Position numbers and translations under genes: made by a program
In this document: positions 1 through 7,304 of the stretch, in pieces
Layout of the letters: every line of letters begins with the position of its first letter
Position numbering within the stretch: position 1 is the first letter of the stretch
DNA from: Psilocybe azurescens
Lineage: Eukaryota > Basidiomycota > Agaricomycetes > Agaricales > Agrocybaceae
Length of the DNA: 11,103 nt
Assembly: GCA_023853785.1 (NCBI GenBank)
Contig: JAJIRX010000632.1
Coordinates: 1 to 11,103 of the forward strand
Reading direction: 5' to 3'
The notes under the pieces: generated by a model
What the model saw: only the letters and a program-made list of their open reading frames with translations
The model's database searches: none
Told to the model about the DNA's origin: nothing

Positions 1-1049
1 TCAGAATCCCACGTTATCATTCTGTCTCCAGTTCGACTCCGCCACATAGCTTATTATGAAATCGTCCATGGTTCTATGATCGGTCCATCATGCAAAACGA
101 GTAGGCACTGCAGTCCATAGATTTCAATAAATGCTATTGCCTTTCTTGTACATTTTTAGACCTTATTATTGGTGAAAGCAAACAAGTGAAAACCGTATAT
201 TGGTAGGTAACTCAATTATTCAATGAATAGAATAATCTATCTACTGGTTTACTCAATTACCAAATGTCAGATCAATCTAAGGTCCTATTACCAGCACGTT
301 CCTTAGTCACTACAAGAAAGGTAACCACTTGAATAGTAAGTATAGTAAAATATTACAGTGGATTGATTAATTGAACGAAAGAAATTCAATGTTCAGTAGA
401 TTAATCCAAGTCAATAGAAATAAATTGAACAGAATTCCCAAGAAAGAATGAAACAATTGTATTCAACAGGATAGCGAAACAATGAAAAGTACACAATAAT
501 GAGAGGAAAAGATAGAAACAATGGGAGAGAATATATTATGAGGATAGAACTGCAACCATGTCTGCAGTGGTGTCCATTGTTCAATATATTCCAAATTGCT
601 GTGCAATATATCATTGATAAAAAAGCAGGCATTGAGGCAAAGACACTATACACCACATATTTGAGAATTATAACGTGAAATAAGTCAATTCAGAGTCAGC
701 TGCCATACACACAAGAAACACAATGCGATAATCGCTTTGGAGATCACTTGTTCAATTAACTAAAAATACCTACATAACTCAGTCATTGTCCGAATGGGTT
801 TGCTTGATACATATGTTCTAAAGATGTGCTTGGGTTGCTTTCGGGGCCCGCAAACTGTCTTATGTGCTTGCAACAATTCATTTACTATGACGCCGCTGGA
901 CCAAAGAATACTTTCCCACACGTGCCTGGAGTGGTCGTATTTCATTAAGATTGAGCACCTTGTGCATGCAATTTATTCTATACTAACACTTTAGTTCACG
1001 TCCGTGCAGTTTATTATCCAGTCTGTGCTGGGTCCATGGCAGTCTGTGT
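1..1049. other. AT-rich intergenic stretch, no supported gene
   Basis: No coding signal is recognised on either strand. The short open frames here translate to hydrophobic or compositionally random peptides without a known domain, and several overlap each other in opposite strands. The only piece with a relative elsewhere in the window is around 728-765, where a GGAGATCACTTGTTCAATTAAC segment resembles the GATC-rich part of the LTR-like sequence near 9680-9710. The base composition (A/T-rich, many CA/TG steps, few CG) fits decayed non-coding DNA. Confidence 0.6.
728..765 (+). repeat. Possible relic of the GATC-rich LTR repeat
   Basis: The stretch containing GGAGATCACTTGTTCAATTAA lines up by eye with GGCGATCACCTGTTCGGTAGTTAA near 9680-9705, inside the GATC-rich array of the LTR-like element. 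Differences are mainly transitions. The match is only about 30 bases, so chance similarity is possible. If real, it is an isolated fragment of the same repeat family, almost 9 kb from the better copies. Confidence 0.25.
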
Positions 1050-1700
1050 CTATCCATTCTTGTGAAGGGATAACATGACGACACAGTGTTGTCCTGGCCC
1101 CCAGCTCTGCCGCTTCCTACAAGGATCTGTAGACCATTGATTCGACATCAGATCGGTCTGCTCCTGCGTACTTGAGCGAGTTCCCAACACCATCATCATT
1201 GCTATCGGATTTATAGTCAGGCTCTTGTCTGGACACTCCTCCAACTACACGAACAACAACACAATCACAAACAACCTGAAACCCTCCTCCACCCATACCT
1301 CTGCGACTCAAGTAATCGAACTAGAACCTCGCCGCTGCACACACAGTAGAGCACACAGTGGCAGCAGCTGGACGTGTGCTGTTACCCACCGCCTTCCTCA
1401 AGTGAACACTGTCAAACGCGAATGTGTGCACCTTGTCATCCAGCAGCACAGAGCCAGCAGCACAGAGCCAGCAGCACATATGGTGGGAGCGGGGAGCGGA
1501 TGGAGTTAGCGGGGTAGTGCGGGGGTACGAGAGGTGGCGCAGGATGGGGAAGAAGGGAAGGGAGGAGAAGCGACCTTGGCCTTGGCATGTTGCCCATCCC
1601 ACAATACATGCAGCTCTTTTGAGGTGTACCTCCGTGGGGATCATCTGGTTGTTGAGCCACCTGAGCTCAGTAGCAGGGTGTTGATGAACGCCAGTGCTTG
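1050..1700. other. GC-richer stretch, possible unrecognised exon debris
   Basis: This interval is visibly richer in G and C than its flanks. It carries short overlapping open frames on both strands, none with a recognisable domain. The minus-strand frame around 1120-1240 encodes a hydrophilic Asp/Ser-rich peptide (it includes DYKSDSNDDGVGNSL) that ends in a stop; it could be the C-terminal tail of a decayed gene, but nothing identifies the protein. The right part, 1480-1570, is G-rich on the plus strand (runs such as GGGAGCGGGGAGCGG). Confidence 0.3.
1440..1478 (+). repeat. 14-bp minisatellite (CCAGCAGCACAGAG)n, 2.7 copies
   Basis: Three consecutive units of CCAGCAGCACAGAG are seen, the last one partial (CCAGCAGCACAT). 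The first two are identical, so this is either a recent local expansion or one kept by slippage. It accounts for the Gln/Ala/Ser-rich peptides of the short frames that cross it. Confidence 0.85.
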
Positions 1701-2002
1701 CAATTACGGGACTCGCTTGTCCATACGTATTTATAACAATAACTTAGCATATGAAAACCAAAATTAGAATTATGACAAAAAAGAGCGATACGGCCCATTC
1801 AGGAAGATGCGCTTCTTCTTCTTCTTTCTTCACAGACAATATTGTCTGTCAGTGCTTTTATCTGCACTTCTGGAAGTCCAGGTGGGACAGGCAAAGAGTC
1901 CATGAGTGGACTGGGCAGAGGAGTAATCATGGGTTAGATCAATGATGAGATCAAGTCTGAGCACTGCGTTCGGCGTGAGTGCAGAGTTTATGGATGTGTG
2001 TT
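1700..2002. other. Non-coding, with short CTT microsatellite
   Basis: No gene is seen. A (TTC)n run of about five units occupies 1811-1828. The remainder shows no internal repeat or recognised motif. The ATGATGA at 1942 and CTGA at 1957 were considered as snoRNA C/D boxes and rejected (see rejected list). Confidence 0.5.
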
Positions 2003-2520
2003 GCTTATTTCTTTCTCCTTGCTAGCACTCCTGCTCTCTCTCCCCTGCCCTCCTCTTGTGTCTGTGTTTTATTTCCTTGATTTGGCTCACAGCAACCTCT
2101 CCCATTTTATATCCCTCTCCCAGCTCTCATGCAAGATCAACATGGCACACAGCCTTGTGCACAGCACACAAACCCATTAAGCCTGCCAACTGAGCAGGCT
2201 TTTGGGGGCACGCAGAGCACAGGTACAAGGCTGGCTGGGGTTGGTGTGTTAGTGTGTTAGTGAATTAATGGATTGGGTTTTCAGAAGGGAGGAGAGCACA
2301 TACGAATACCTTACATTGTAATCCAAGCTTTTTTTTGTTCTTTTTGCTTTTTGCCTTTGTCTTCAGTCGCTCCTTTTTTTCTCCTTCATTTCCTGTTGCC
2401 ATTCCCGTTCCTGCTCCCACACTGGAGTTCATTCCTATCGTCAGTTCAATTTCAATTCAGCAAAATAATTCTAGCAGCACTCACAATTCGTTTACTGCTG
2501 ACAACTTGAACCCCCCACGT
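2003..2520 (+). other. Pyrimidine-rich tracts, no gene recognised
   Basis: Two strongly C/T-rich stretches (about 2008-2130 and 2325-2440) sit either side of a short mixed segment. The open frames here are Phe/Leu/Ser/Pro-rich, which is simply what a CT-rich tract encodes, so I do not call them genes. Pyrimidine tracts of this kind occur upstream of fungal transcription starts, but no neighbouring downstream gene can be recognised to give that meaning. A GTGTTA-type short direct repeat lies at about 2245-2262. Confidence 0.4.
2180..2205 (+). other. Perfect 7-bp GC-rich stem-loop followed by T-run
   Basis: AGCCTGC, a 7-nt spacer (CAACTGA) and GCAGGCT form a perfect inverted repeat followed directly by TTTT. 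It looks like a bacterial intrinsic terminator, but everything else in the window is eukaryotic, so that role is not inferred. It could be chance or an RNA hairpin in an unannotated transcript. Confidence 0.4.
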
Positions 2521-3102
2521 TCCGCAGTCTTGCAGGCTGCTTCTGCCAGTGTTCAACAACTTTTGTGCTAATCACTGCAGCGCTGAGCTGCACAAATGCA
2601 CAAATGAACTGATTATATAAGGTGCTGATGGGACTCTCCACCTTTCTATCGGAGTGAAATGACAGAACGACTCAGAGTCCGTGAATAAGGAGAAGCTAAT
2701 ATTTGTCAATGGACTGTAGCCCAGAATTATAGCTACAGTGAAGAATGAAGAGTGACCCTCGAGACAGAAACAGAAATTCAATAATTTGAAAAGAGTGCGT
2801 GAAATGACTATTCTGTGTCGCATACTAATAATTGCTGGCTGTCCCTGGATTCTGAATTTGCGACTTTATTAAAGTAGTGTAGATTATTATTAACGAGTCT
2901 TGAAAAACATGATGATACCATCTTTAACGCTTCAAGAGACCCACCAAAGCCTGTGCGGCACAGAAGGAACAATAGACAGTAACCAAGGGTCCTGATAAGG
3001 TAGCATAGACTATAGACGAGCTGCGGCGTCGATACATAGTACTTTCTCACTTATTTCCTCACATTTCCTCTCACCGCCGTCACCATAGAATAGTGAGTAT
3101 GT
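2521..3102. other. No gene or repeat recognised
   Basis: Mixed-composition DNA with only short random-looking frames on the minus strand (2572-2823 and 2808-3050), neither with a recognisable domain. I see no tandem structure or longer inverted repeat here. Confidence 0.5.
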
Positions 3103-3214
3103 AATAGTTACTGCATGCATGATGCATAATGTATAAGAGAACTAGGAGGAGCATGTGCGTGTTTTCCAAATAGTTACTGTGTGCAGAACGAGGAGAAGCA
3201 AGTACATATTTTCA
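3103..3214 (+). repeat. Degenerate 66-bp direct duplication
   Basis: AATAGTTACTGCATGCA at 3103 recurs as AATAGTTACTGTGTGCA at 3169. The following blocks also match (AGAACTAGGAGGAGCATGT versus AGAACGAGGAGAAGCAAGT, then GTGTTTTCC versus ATATTTTCAC). The first copy carries about 18 extra bases rich in ATGCAT. It is an old local tandem duplication lying just downstream of the 3' end of the membrane-protein relic. Confidence 0.6.
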
Positions 3215-3237
3215 CCATACTGCCAATACATAAGTTC

Positions 3238-3797
3238 TCAAACGTCATATCCTGTTTCTCCACTATGACCCGAAGACAAACTATCTGTTCTTTGGACACC
3301 TGCAACTTCTAGTGCTGATAGGGACAGGCAGACAAGAGAATTGGATGGCTTAGATTTTTCACTCACAGGTTCCTGATGACTCCAATGCAGCGTAATATGA
3401 ATGTCACTGGCATTAATGTCGCCTTGGTCGTTTGAAACACGGCCGAGAATCAAGCAAACCAGCACAAGTAGATTGGATGTAATTATACCTACGGCTTCTT
3501 TAATTAAATGAATCAGTATTCTAGTTTGTGGCTGTGGATATGGGAAGAGTAGCTCACTTCGGCATGACATGTCATTATCCATACCACAAGAGCGCCGGGT
3601 CCAACAACATATCCACCATATGAGATGGTACAGAGAGCAATAGACACGATCAGGGTTATTGAGTTGGCAGAGAATACCAGCCGTACCCGAAGATGCTTGT
3701 TCGCAATAAGATTGATGTCCCATGGCTGATGTACAGGTATTGTGATCAGTGCAATATTGCCAATCACATCCACTGCCACATGTAATCTTAATGAGAA
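3238..3797 (-). pseudogene. Truncated relic of a fungal rhodopsin-like / integral membrane protein gene, two exons
   Basis: Read on the minus strand, 3797-3585 and 3531-3238 join in frame when a 53-nt intron (3584-3532; 5' GTATGG, 3' CCACAG, phase 0) is removed, giving 168 residues and a TGA stop. Three hydrophobic segments are visible: around DVIGNIALITIPV, SITLIVSIALCTISYGG, and AVGIITSNLLVLVCLILG. The order Asp-Val...Pro, then basic residues before FSANSITLIVSI, then GP, then EAV..I.NLLVLV..R matches my recollection of the C-terminal half of the basidiomycete rhodopsin-like/integral membrane family (Pfam fungal rhodopsin clan); this is memory, not a search. Splicing restores that order, which neither unspliced frame does alone. 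A CTAG acceptor lies at 3798-3801, but no preceding exon with the expected N-terminal helices is found. There is no in-frame ATG, so the gene appears 5'-truncated. The hydrophilic Ser-rich tail is usual for the family. Alternatives are a real gene with distant upstream exons, or chance hydrophobic frames. Confidence 0.45.
3532..3584 (-). other. Predicted 53-nt spliceosomal intron in the membrane-protein relic
   Basis: The minus strand reads GTATGG at its start and ends in a pyrimidine-rich CTACTCTTCCCATATCCACAG. The length is typical of basidiomycete introns. Removal is phase 0 and fuses two frames that each carry half of the expected transmembrane pattern. No convincing CTRAY branch site is visible, which lowers confidence. 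Confidence 0.4.
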
Positions 3798-4026
3798 CTA
3801 GTCAATTGCACAAACTCCATAGTGATGACTCTGGCTCTTGAACAACAAAGTACAAGCACTATTAATTTAAGAACTTTATATTTAATAAAATCTACAATTA
3901 GTTTGTCTGATTTGACCACCTCAAGTGTGACCTTGGATCAGACACTGATATCAGCCAGGTCCAACAACCCTTGGACATCGGATAGCCCATTGATTCAAAC
4001 AGTTGAGATATTACACATGTGATGCA

Positions 4027-4259
4027 TATTGATGAGTCAGCATGTATTTTCTTTGACATGATGAGTCAGCGTGTATTCTCCTTTACATGATGAGTCAGCG
4101 TGTATTCTCCTTTACATGATGAGTCAGCATGTATTCTCCTTTACATGATGAGTCAGCGTGTATTCTCCTTTACATGATGAGTCAGCATGTATTCTCCTTT
4201 ACATGATGAGTCAGCGTGTATTCTCCTTTACATGATGAGTCAGCGTGCTCTTTGACATG
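4027..4259 (+). repeat. 29-bp minisatellite, about 8 units, each with a TGAGTCA site
   Basis: Six exact-length 29-bp units start at 4056, 4085, 4114, 4143, 4172 and 4201. They are preceded by a diverged unit (4027-4055) and followed by a shortened one (from 4230). Every unit contains TGATGAGTCAGC followed by RTGTATTCTCCTTT. The only recurrent difference within the six is CGTG versus CATG after TCAG, a CpG/CpA switch: by unit from 4027 it reads A,G,G,A,G,A,G,G. The two edge units are the most diverged, as expected for an array homogenised from the middle. TGAGTCA is the classical AP-1/Gcn4 bZIP site; whether it is bound here is inference. Confidence 0.95.
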
Positions 4260-4917
4260 CTCACTCATGTGACCTTAACATGGACTGCAAAATTCTGCTT
4301 AGTACCACCCTGTCCATTTGTATGCTGTAGCCCTGTAATAATACACTGAGTCCTGTAAAAAGCAGCAATAGTGAAAGCTAATAGAACCAATGAACCAGAC
4401 AAGTCTAATATAGGACAGTCAGTACTTCAGTGCAGGTGAACAGAGTGACAAACTCTGTTTATTTAAACAGGTTCTGAGTGAGAGTAGGTATTAGTAGTAC
4501 CTGTAAAGTAGTAGGTTCTTTAGCTTGGATAAAATTTGCAGATTTGAGTATACCAATGTTTCAAGGATATAATAAGGATGTCCCATGCCAAAAATTAGTG
4601 AAATCAGTCCCATTCTCGAGATATGGGGGAGGGGAAGGAGGAAGGGTACATACAAGATATTCAAATCTGGCTCACCAACTTATAATGTGGTATCCACATA
4701 CTCATATTCACTCCTTGATTATGGAAAAATATGTTTTGTAGATGGTGAACCCAAACTGAATATCTTTGGATGGAGGGGAAGGCTGGATACTGTTGTGCTC
4801 AAAAGATATTCATCATCAACTTTGGGGATTCCAAAACTAGTTCCTCGTAGTCAGGGACATCTTGGGAGCCCATTAAAATCATTTTTGGAAGACTCCCATG
4901 TGTGCTGAATATTTTCA
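4260..4917. other. No gene recognised; AT-rich spacer
   Basis: Overlapping plus-strand frames (about 4478-4741 and 4585-4908) translate to peptides with no domain I know, and the two overlap in different frames, so I do not call a gene. A TGGACTGCAAAATT stretch near 4281-4294 resembles the subterminal motif of the TA element at 9211-9222. GGATGGAGGGGAAGGCTGG near 4768-4786 may be a very diverged start of the dispersed repeat seen at 4918, 5562 and 5870. Confidence 0.45.
4440..4470 (+). other. Two overlapping, mutually exclusive stem-loops
   Basis: ACAGAGT-gacaa-ACTCTGT (4440-4458) is a perfect 7-bp stem, and CTGTTT-attt-AAACAG (4455-4470) is a perfect 6-bp stem sharing its left arm with the first. 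No gene is recognised next to them. The arrangement could be chance, and no regulatory role is claimed. Confidence 0.35.
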
Positions 4918-5036
4918 GGCAGGGGAGGAGGACAACAATGGTCAGTGATGTTGAAAATATTCATGTGATTGTTGAGAGGCTAATAAATGATCATTTTGTG
5001 AATTAGTACCCTAGGAATACATATTCCATGTGTGTT
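4918..5036 (+). repeat. Dispersed repeat, copy 1
   Basis: One of three copies of a block built on GGGGA-GGAGGACA-C-ATGGTCAGT, then a TATTCATGTGATTGTTGAGAG part, then GCTAATAAAT. This copy continues through a shared tail (ATACATATTCCATGTGT) that copy 3 also has. Homology with copy 3 seems to continue loosely through the A/G-rich stretch to about 5290, where CATTATCACTGATAGAAGTGCAC... matches CATTATCACCGCACTCC... at 6099. No coding capacity is seen; the superfamily is unknown. Confidence 0.75.
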
Positions 5037-5088
5037 TTAGTATGGGGAGATGCTCCCCAAGGAATACAAGGATGGTAGCATTGGGAGG

Positions 5089-5120
5089 TGGAAGGCAGAG
5101 GCAGAGGCAGAAGGCAGAAG
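5089..5120 (+). repeat. GGCAGA-type microsatellite
   Basis: GGAAGGCAGAGGCAGAGGCAGAAGGCAGAAG is an imperfect hexamer repeat of about five units, inside a wider purine-rich stretch to about 5200 that has further GGCAGAGGTCAGAG echoes. It lies in the tail of dispersed-repeat copy 1. Confidence 0.7.
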
Positions 5121-5387
5121 CGGACTTGGAATGCAAAACATAGGTCAGAGCAGGATGTGGTGATAGAAGTGGGAGGCAGAGGTCAGAGTGCAGGAGGTAA
5201 GCAAGAATGCGGATGTGGACAACACCGGTATATTCAGATAACATTATCACTGATAGAAGTGCACACCTCTGTGGAATATTTCTACTGACACACAGTACAA
5301 AGTGTATGAAGCAAGTTCAACTTTTAATTAGTTACTATCACTACTGCTACTACTTTCACTCTCCTAGTCCTCATCTTCCTCTGAAAG

Positions 5388-5561
5388 CACTCCACTTTTC
5401 ACACCGCATTTGTTGACATTTCCAACTTTCCTCAGTCCGCTTTTTCTGCCTTTTGGATTTTGAACTCCGCTTTTCCGACTTGTGCTCACCGCACTCAGTC
5501 CGCACTCAGCCTGCACTCAGTTCGCTTTTTCCGCTTTTTAGTCCACATTTTAATCTTTCAG
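5388..5561 (+). repeat. Degenerate CCGCTTTT / CACTCAGTCCG array 1
   Basis: Short, irregular reiterations of CCGCTTTT, CTCCGCTTTTCCG and CACTCAGTCCGCACTCAG lead directly into dispersed-repeat copy 2. The unit length drifts around 10-14 bp, so it is a degenerate low-order array and not a clean microsatellite. A similar array occupies the same position relative to copy 3. Confidence 0.7.
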
Positions 5562-5640
5562 CAAGGGGATGGAGGACAGCTATGGTCAGTTCTATTGAAA
5601 TATATATTGATGTGATTGTTGAGAAGCTAATAAATAAAAA
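5562..5640 (+). repeat. Dispersed repeat, copy 2 (short)
   Basis: It shares the block from AAGGGGATGGAGGACAGC, through ATGGTCAGTTCTATTGAAA and GATGTGATTGTTGAGA, to GCTAATAAAT with copies 1 and 3, and loses similarity right after AATAAAT. The common right limit at AATAAAT may be a true boundary of one sub-block. Confidence 0.75.
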
Positions 5641-5699
5641 CTACTTTACCAATGGAAAGAAATTGTGGAAGGGAAATATGAGTCCTGTTTTCAAACATT
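5641..5699. other. Short spacer between repeat copy 2 and array 2
   Basis: Unique AT-rich sequence with no recognised motif. It does not continue the homology to copies 1 and 3. Confidence 0.4.
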
Positions 5700-5869
5700 T
5701 TAGTCCGCTTTTCAGGCCACTTTTTAGATTAGTTTGGACCGCTTTTGAGACCGCTTTAGTCCGCTTTTGAGACGGCTCTCAGTCCGCGGACCCCTTTGGA
5801 CCCCTTGGACCAGTTTGGACCACTTTTGACACCGCTTTTCAGGCCACTTTTAGTATTTTAGTATTTTAG
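5700..5869 (+). repeat. Degenerate CCGCTTTT / TTTGGACC array 2
   Basis: Irregular repeats of AGTCCGCTTTT, GAGACCGCTTT and CCTTTGGACC. A longer block, CCGCTTTTCAGGCCACTTTT, occurs at 5705 and again at 5832, 127 bp apart, showing a higher-order duplication. It is followed by TAGTATTTTAGTATTTTAG and then dispersed-repeat copy 3. Confidence 0.75.
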
Positions 5870-6100
5870 AAAGGGGATAGAGAACACCTATGGTCAGTTA
5901 TATTAAAAGTATTCATGTAATTGTTGAGAGGCTAATAAATAGTTATTGTGTGATTGAGTAGCCTGGAAATACATATTCTGTGTCTTTTGATATTGGAGAA
6001 CAGGTGGGAGAGAAGATGGAAATGGAAGGTGGTTATAAAAATCAAAGTAAGACCAGAAAGCAGAGAGGAGGTGGGAGCAAGAACTGCATGCACACTGACA
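5870..6100 (+). repeat. Dispersed repeat, copy 3
   Basis: It begins AAAGGGGATAGAGAACACC, continues through ATGGTCAGTTATATTAAAA and GTAATTGTTGAGAGGCTAAT, and extends past AATAAAT into AATACATATTCTGTGTC as copy 1 does. A purine-rich tail follows, comparable with that of copy 1, and leads into the CTGCACTCC array. No open frame of interest is present. Confidence 0.75.
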
Positions 6101-6395
6101 TTATCACCGCACTCCAACAATATTTCTGAACACTGACATCATCAGCGCCCTCTGCACTCCAACACCATCTCTGCCTCTGCACTCCAACACCATCACCGCA
6201 CTCTGCACTCCTACAATATTTATGGACACCGACACCACTACCGCCCTCTGCATTCCGACACCATCACTGCACTCTGCACTCCAACACCATTACCACACTT
6301 GGCACTCCTACAATATTTCTGGACACTGACATCATCCCCACCCTCTGCACCTGACACTGTCACTGCACCCTGCACTCTTACAATATATACATGCT
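6101..6395 (+). repeat. CTGCACTCC(A)ACACCATCACCG array with 96-97 bp higher-order period
   Basis: The basic unit of about 25-26 bp (CTCTGCACTCCAACACCATC plus a short linker) is repeated with variation. It is punctuated by a CAATATTTCTGGACACTGAC block starting at 6118, 6214 and 6311 (steps of 96 and 97) and by a diverged CAATATATAC at 6381. The punctuation defines a higher-order repeat made of several basic units. No start-to-stop frame of note crosses it. Confidence 0.85.
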
Positions 6396-6987
6396 TATAA
6401 AATTCATAGAAAAATACTGCTTCTTGAAACCTTACTCCTTCCTATTCTTCTCAAACCCCATGATGTCTCATAGGTAATCTCATTCTTTTCCCTCACACTT
6501 CTACCATTACTATCGCACCTACCCCCTTTGTTTGGATTCAGTACGATGAATGCCAGAGTGTGTCACTCATTTCCTTGACCATACTAATGTCTGATATTCT
6601 GAGCTTACAGTGGATCATTATAATTTGTCTTGGACATACTTCAGCCCTTTCATGCTTGTACTGAACCATTCTCCTCATTATTCTCTTTCTGAATGCACAT
6701 ATACGATCTCAGTTTCTCCATCTCACTCACCTAATTCTGAGAGAATACAGCTCCAGAATGCTAAATTATTATGTAGCATCTCAATGCTATGCCTCTTCAA
6801 ATCCAACTATGCAGAGACGTTTCAGCATTTGGAGGATTGGAGGTGGCAAAGTAGGTTGAGCTGCTCATGAAAAACTGATTGTTGTGCTTGACCAGGTGGT
6901 AGTGCATAATATGGCGGATAATCAGATACTGAAGGCGGTTCATGGGAGACCTTGAAGTGGAATCATACACATCAATTCCATACCAGT
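6396..6987. other. No gene recognised; pyrimidine-rich left part
   Basis: 6420-6760 is rich in C/T with the word CTCACTT/CTCATT recurring irregularly. The frame at 6610-6870 gives a Ser/Leu/His-rich peptide without a domain. The right end (about 6935-6987) may be a poorly conserved upstream part of the LTR-like copy that follows, since CCTTGAAGTGGAATCATAC resembles CCTTAGTATGATTTCCTAC near 10982. Confidence 0.4.
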
Positions 6988-7179
6988 CAGGGTCATTGCT
7001 ACTCAAGAAGGTACTGCTGCATGGACAATGATATTATCTTCAAATAAGTGTTGTAGCCCAGGCAACTAGTACTTTCCACTATTATAATTGGTACAGCAAA
7101 GGCTAGACAGTACACAGCGCATTTCATTCCTTTTCTGATAGTCTTTTCTATTATCACAAGCCAAGATATCTATTTAGTC

Positions 7180-7186
7180 TATAAAA
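7180..7186 (+). promoter_or_regulatory. TATA box of LTR-like copy 1
   Basis: TATAAAA sits in the block CTATTTAGTCTATAAAAACAG, which is conserved in copy 2. Conservation of the box and about 25 bases after it, up to TAGAATAGGAACC, is higher than in nearby sequence, as expected for a retrotransposon core promoter. The start site would lie near 7205-7215 if spacing is standard; this is inference. Confidence 0.5.
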
Positions 7187-7296
7187 ACAGCCTTGTACCT
7201 TAGAATAGGAACCAATGACTATACACCCTGATTTTATATCAGAATCTACTCTGAATATCCAGCATATTTGTTGCCTTATATCTTGTTGAAAAATAA

Positions 7297-7304
7297 AGTT
7301 ATAA
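7297..7304 (+). repeat. Left candidate 8-bp target duplication of hAT-type MITE
   Basis: AGTTATAA directly precedes the element; its partner AGTGAGAA follows at 7714-7721. Six of eight positions agree, which fits an aged 8-bp hAT duplication but is not proof. Confidence 0.4.

Larger units (their letters stand above)
6988..7304 (+). mobile_element. LTR-like sequence copy 1, left segment (interrupted by a MITE)
   Basis: From about GTCAGGGTCATTGCTACTC onward this aligns along roughly 270 bp with 10028-10305, by eye about 80% identical, with mainly transitions and short indels. The shared part includes TGGACAATGATATTATCTTC, CTAGTACTTTCCACTATTAT and a conserved TATA region. Weaker similarity continues to 7292. 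The hAT-type MITE at 7305-7713 interrupts it, and the remaining 3' piece is 7722-7741. A promoter-bearing repeat without coding sequence suits a solo LTR, but paired ends and a target duplication are not demonstrated for this copy. Confidence 0.5.

Noticed and set aside
28..42. GTTCGACTCC, resembling a tRNA T-loop / B box
   Set aside because: The flanks do not form the T stem, and no acceptor stem, D-arm or A box lies at the right distance upstream.
411..656. 81-codon hydrophobic minus-strand frame as a small membrane protein
   Set aside because: The composition follows from the A/G-rich plus strand. There is no domain, no neighbouring signal and no homologous copy.
1939..1962. ATGATGA and CTGA as a C/D snoRNA
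   Set aside because: The boxes are too close, and no terminal stem or D'/C' pair is visible. ATGATGA also recurs in every minisatellite unit, so it is not diagnostic.
2180..2205. Bacterial intrinsic terminator
   Set aside because: The context is eukaryotic and no upstream reading frame ends near it.
2273..2571. Overlapping Phe/Leu/Pro-rich plus-strand frames
   Set aside because: They are translations of a CT-rich tract, overlapping in different frames with no domain.
4027..4259. CRISPR array
   Set aside because: Units are directly adjacent with no variable spacers; this is a plain minisatellite in eukaryotic DNA.
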